From: Pseudomonas donghuensis
Lineage (GTDB): Bacteria > Pseudomonadota > Gammaproteobacteria > Pseudomonadales > Pseudomonadaceae
Reading direction: 5' to 3'
DNA length: 33,829 nucleotides
NCBI RefSeq assembly: GCF_000259195.1
Contig: NZ_JH650758.1
Span: 236,968-270,796 of the forward strand
Shown here: positions 33,233 to 33,829 of the stretch, in pieces
How positions within the stretch are numbered: the stretch's first letter is position 1
Layout of the letters: each line of letters opens with the position of its first letter
Notes under the pieces: model-generated
What the model was told of the DNA's origin: nothing
The model's input: only the letters and a program-made list of their open reading frames with translations
Database searches by the model: none
Position numbers and translations under genes: made by a program

Positions 33233-33829
33233 ATGAGCACGATCAACGTCTACCAGCAACGCCCCGGCAACGACGCCAAGGCTGAAACACCACTGCACCA
33301 TGCCGACCTGCCCAGCCTGGTCGGCAAGGGCCGCAAGAACGCCGGGGTGACCCTGCGCGAGAAAAAACTCCTCGGCCACCTGACCATTCGTGGCGATGGC
33401 AAGGATCCGGCCTTCGCCGGCGGCGTGTTCAAGGCCCTGGGCCTGGAGCTGCCGGTGGCCCTGACCGTGGTCGCCAACGGCGAGACATCGCTGCAATGGC
33501 TGGGCCCGGATGAGTGGCTGCTGATCGTTCCCGGCGGCGAGGAATTTGCCGTCGAGCAAAAACTGCGCGATGCCCTCGATGGCCTGCACATTCAAATCGT
33601 CAACGTCAGCGGCGGGCAAACCCTGCTGGAACTGAGCGGCCCCAACGTGCGCGACGTGCTGATGAAATCCACCAGCTATGATGTCCATCCAAATAACTTC
33701 CCGGTGGGCAAGGCGGTCGGCACGGTGTTCGCCAAGTCGCAACTGGTGATCCGCCGTACCGGTGAAGAAACCTGGGAGCTGCTGATCCGCCGCAGTTTCT
33801 CCGATTACTGGTGGCTGTGGCTGGGGGGC
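33233..33829 (+). CDS. soxG: Sarcosine oxidase gamma subunit SoxG, 3' end cut by window
   Basis: The frame is open from ATG 33233 (MSTINVYQQRPGNDAKAE) to the window edge, giving 199 residues; the family is about 210, so only the last few are missing. Core segments include WLGPDEWLLIVPGG and the end RRSFSDYWWLWLGG. It is the fourth subunit of SoxBDAG. AGG lies upstream of the ATG, after the REP pair. Confidence 0.93.
   Translation, partial: MSTINVYQQRPGNDAKAETPLHHADLPSLVGKGRKNAGVTLREKKLLGHLTIRGDGKDPAFAGGVFKALGLELPVALTVVANGETSLQWLGPDEWLLIVPGGEEFAVEQKLRDALDGLHIQIVNVSGGQTLLELSGPNVRDVLMKSTSYDVHPNNFPVGKAVGTVFAKSQLVIRRTGEETWELLIRRSFSDYWWLWLGG

Overview
The window is GC-rich chromosomal DNA from a Pseudomonas of the P. 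putida/P. fluorescens lineage. The evidence is the gene order, which matches the glycine betaine/carnitine catabolic region I remember from P. aeruginosa PAO1 (around PA5385-PA5419) and P. putida KT2440 (around PP_0301-PP_0326), plus six paired REP-type inverted repeats with the pseudomonad ATCGCTGGCAAGCCAGC / CTGTGGGAGC signature. No rRNA, tRNA, insertion sequence, prophage or CRISPR array is visible.

Layout, left to right. (1) 1-5113: carnitine block. The minus-strand genes caiX-cdhC-cdhA-cdhB, followed by a small unknown gene, face the divergent regulator cdhR. (2) 5100-9956: an envelope/signalling segment with a DUF3010 protein, a secreted LprI-like protein, an RstA/RstB two-component system and a large beta-lactamase-fold serine hydrolase. 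(3) 10207-17927: an M19-type dipeptidase homologue, a DUF5943-like protein, dimethylglycine demethylase dgcA/dgcB and its electron-transfer flavoprotein etfA/etfB. (4) 17928-18602: a convergent intergenic region with four copies of a structured ~100-bp repeat and many DnaA-box sequences. (5) 18603-21282: the divergent pair gbcA/gbcB, glycine betaine monooxygenase. (6) 21312-25827: two chemoreceptor genes flanking a ZapB-like/ZapA gene pair. (7) 25918-33829: ltaE (minus), then glyA-soxB-soxD-soxA-soxG (plus), with soxG cut off by the window end.

How the genes work together (established for these families). Carnitine is bound by CaiX, oxidised by CdhA to 3-dehydrocarnitine, cleaved by CdhC with acetyl-CoA to betainyl-CoA and acetoacetate, and hydrolysed by CdhB to glycine betaine. 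GbcAB demethylates betaine to dimethylglycine, DgcAB with EtfAB gives sarcosine, and SoxBDAG gives glycine plus a folate one-carbon unit. GlyA and LtaE connect glycine to serine and threonine. CdhR is the local carnitine regulator; GbdR, the expected betaine regulator, is not in the window.

Most notable signal: six perfect TTATCCACA boxes and at least four further TTWTNCACA matches lie in about 2 kb from etfA to the etfB/gbcA gap. The intergenic part is built from four diverged repeat units whose hairpin stems differ in sequence but keep pairing. This looks like a DnaA-binding locus (titration, reactivation or origin-like) rather than a catabolic promoter. Other points are a GGCGACAT element shared by three catabolic promoter regions, a near-consensus sigma-28 promoter, an M19 enzyme lacking usual metal ligands, and a DgcA lacking one of four expected cluster cysteines.
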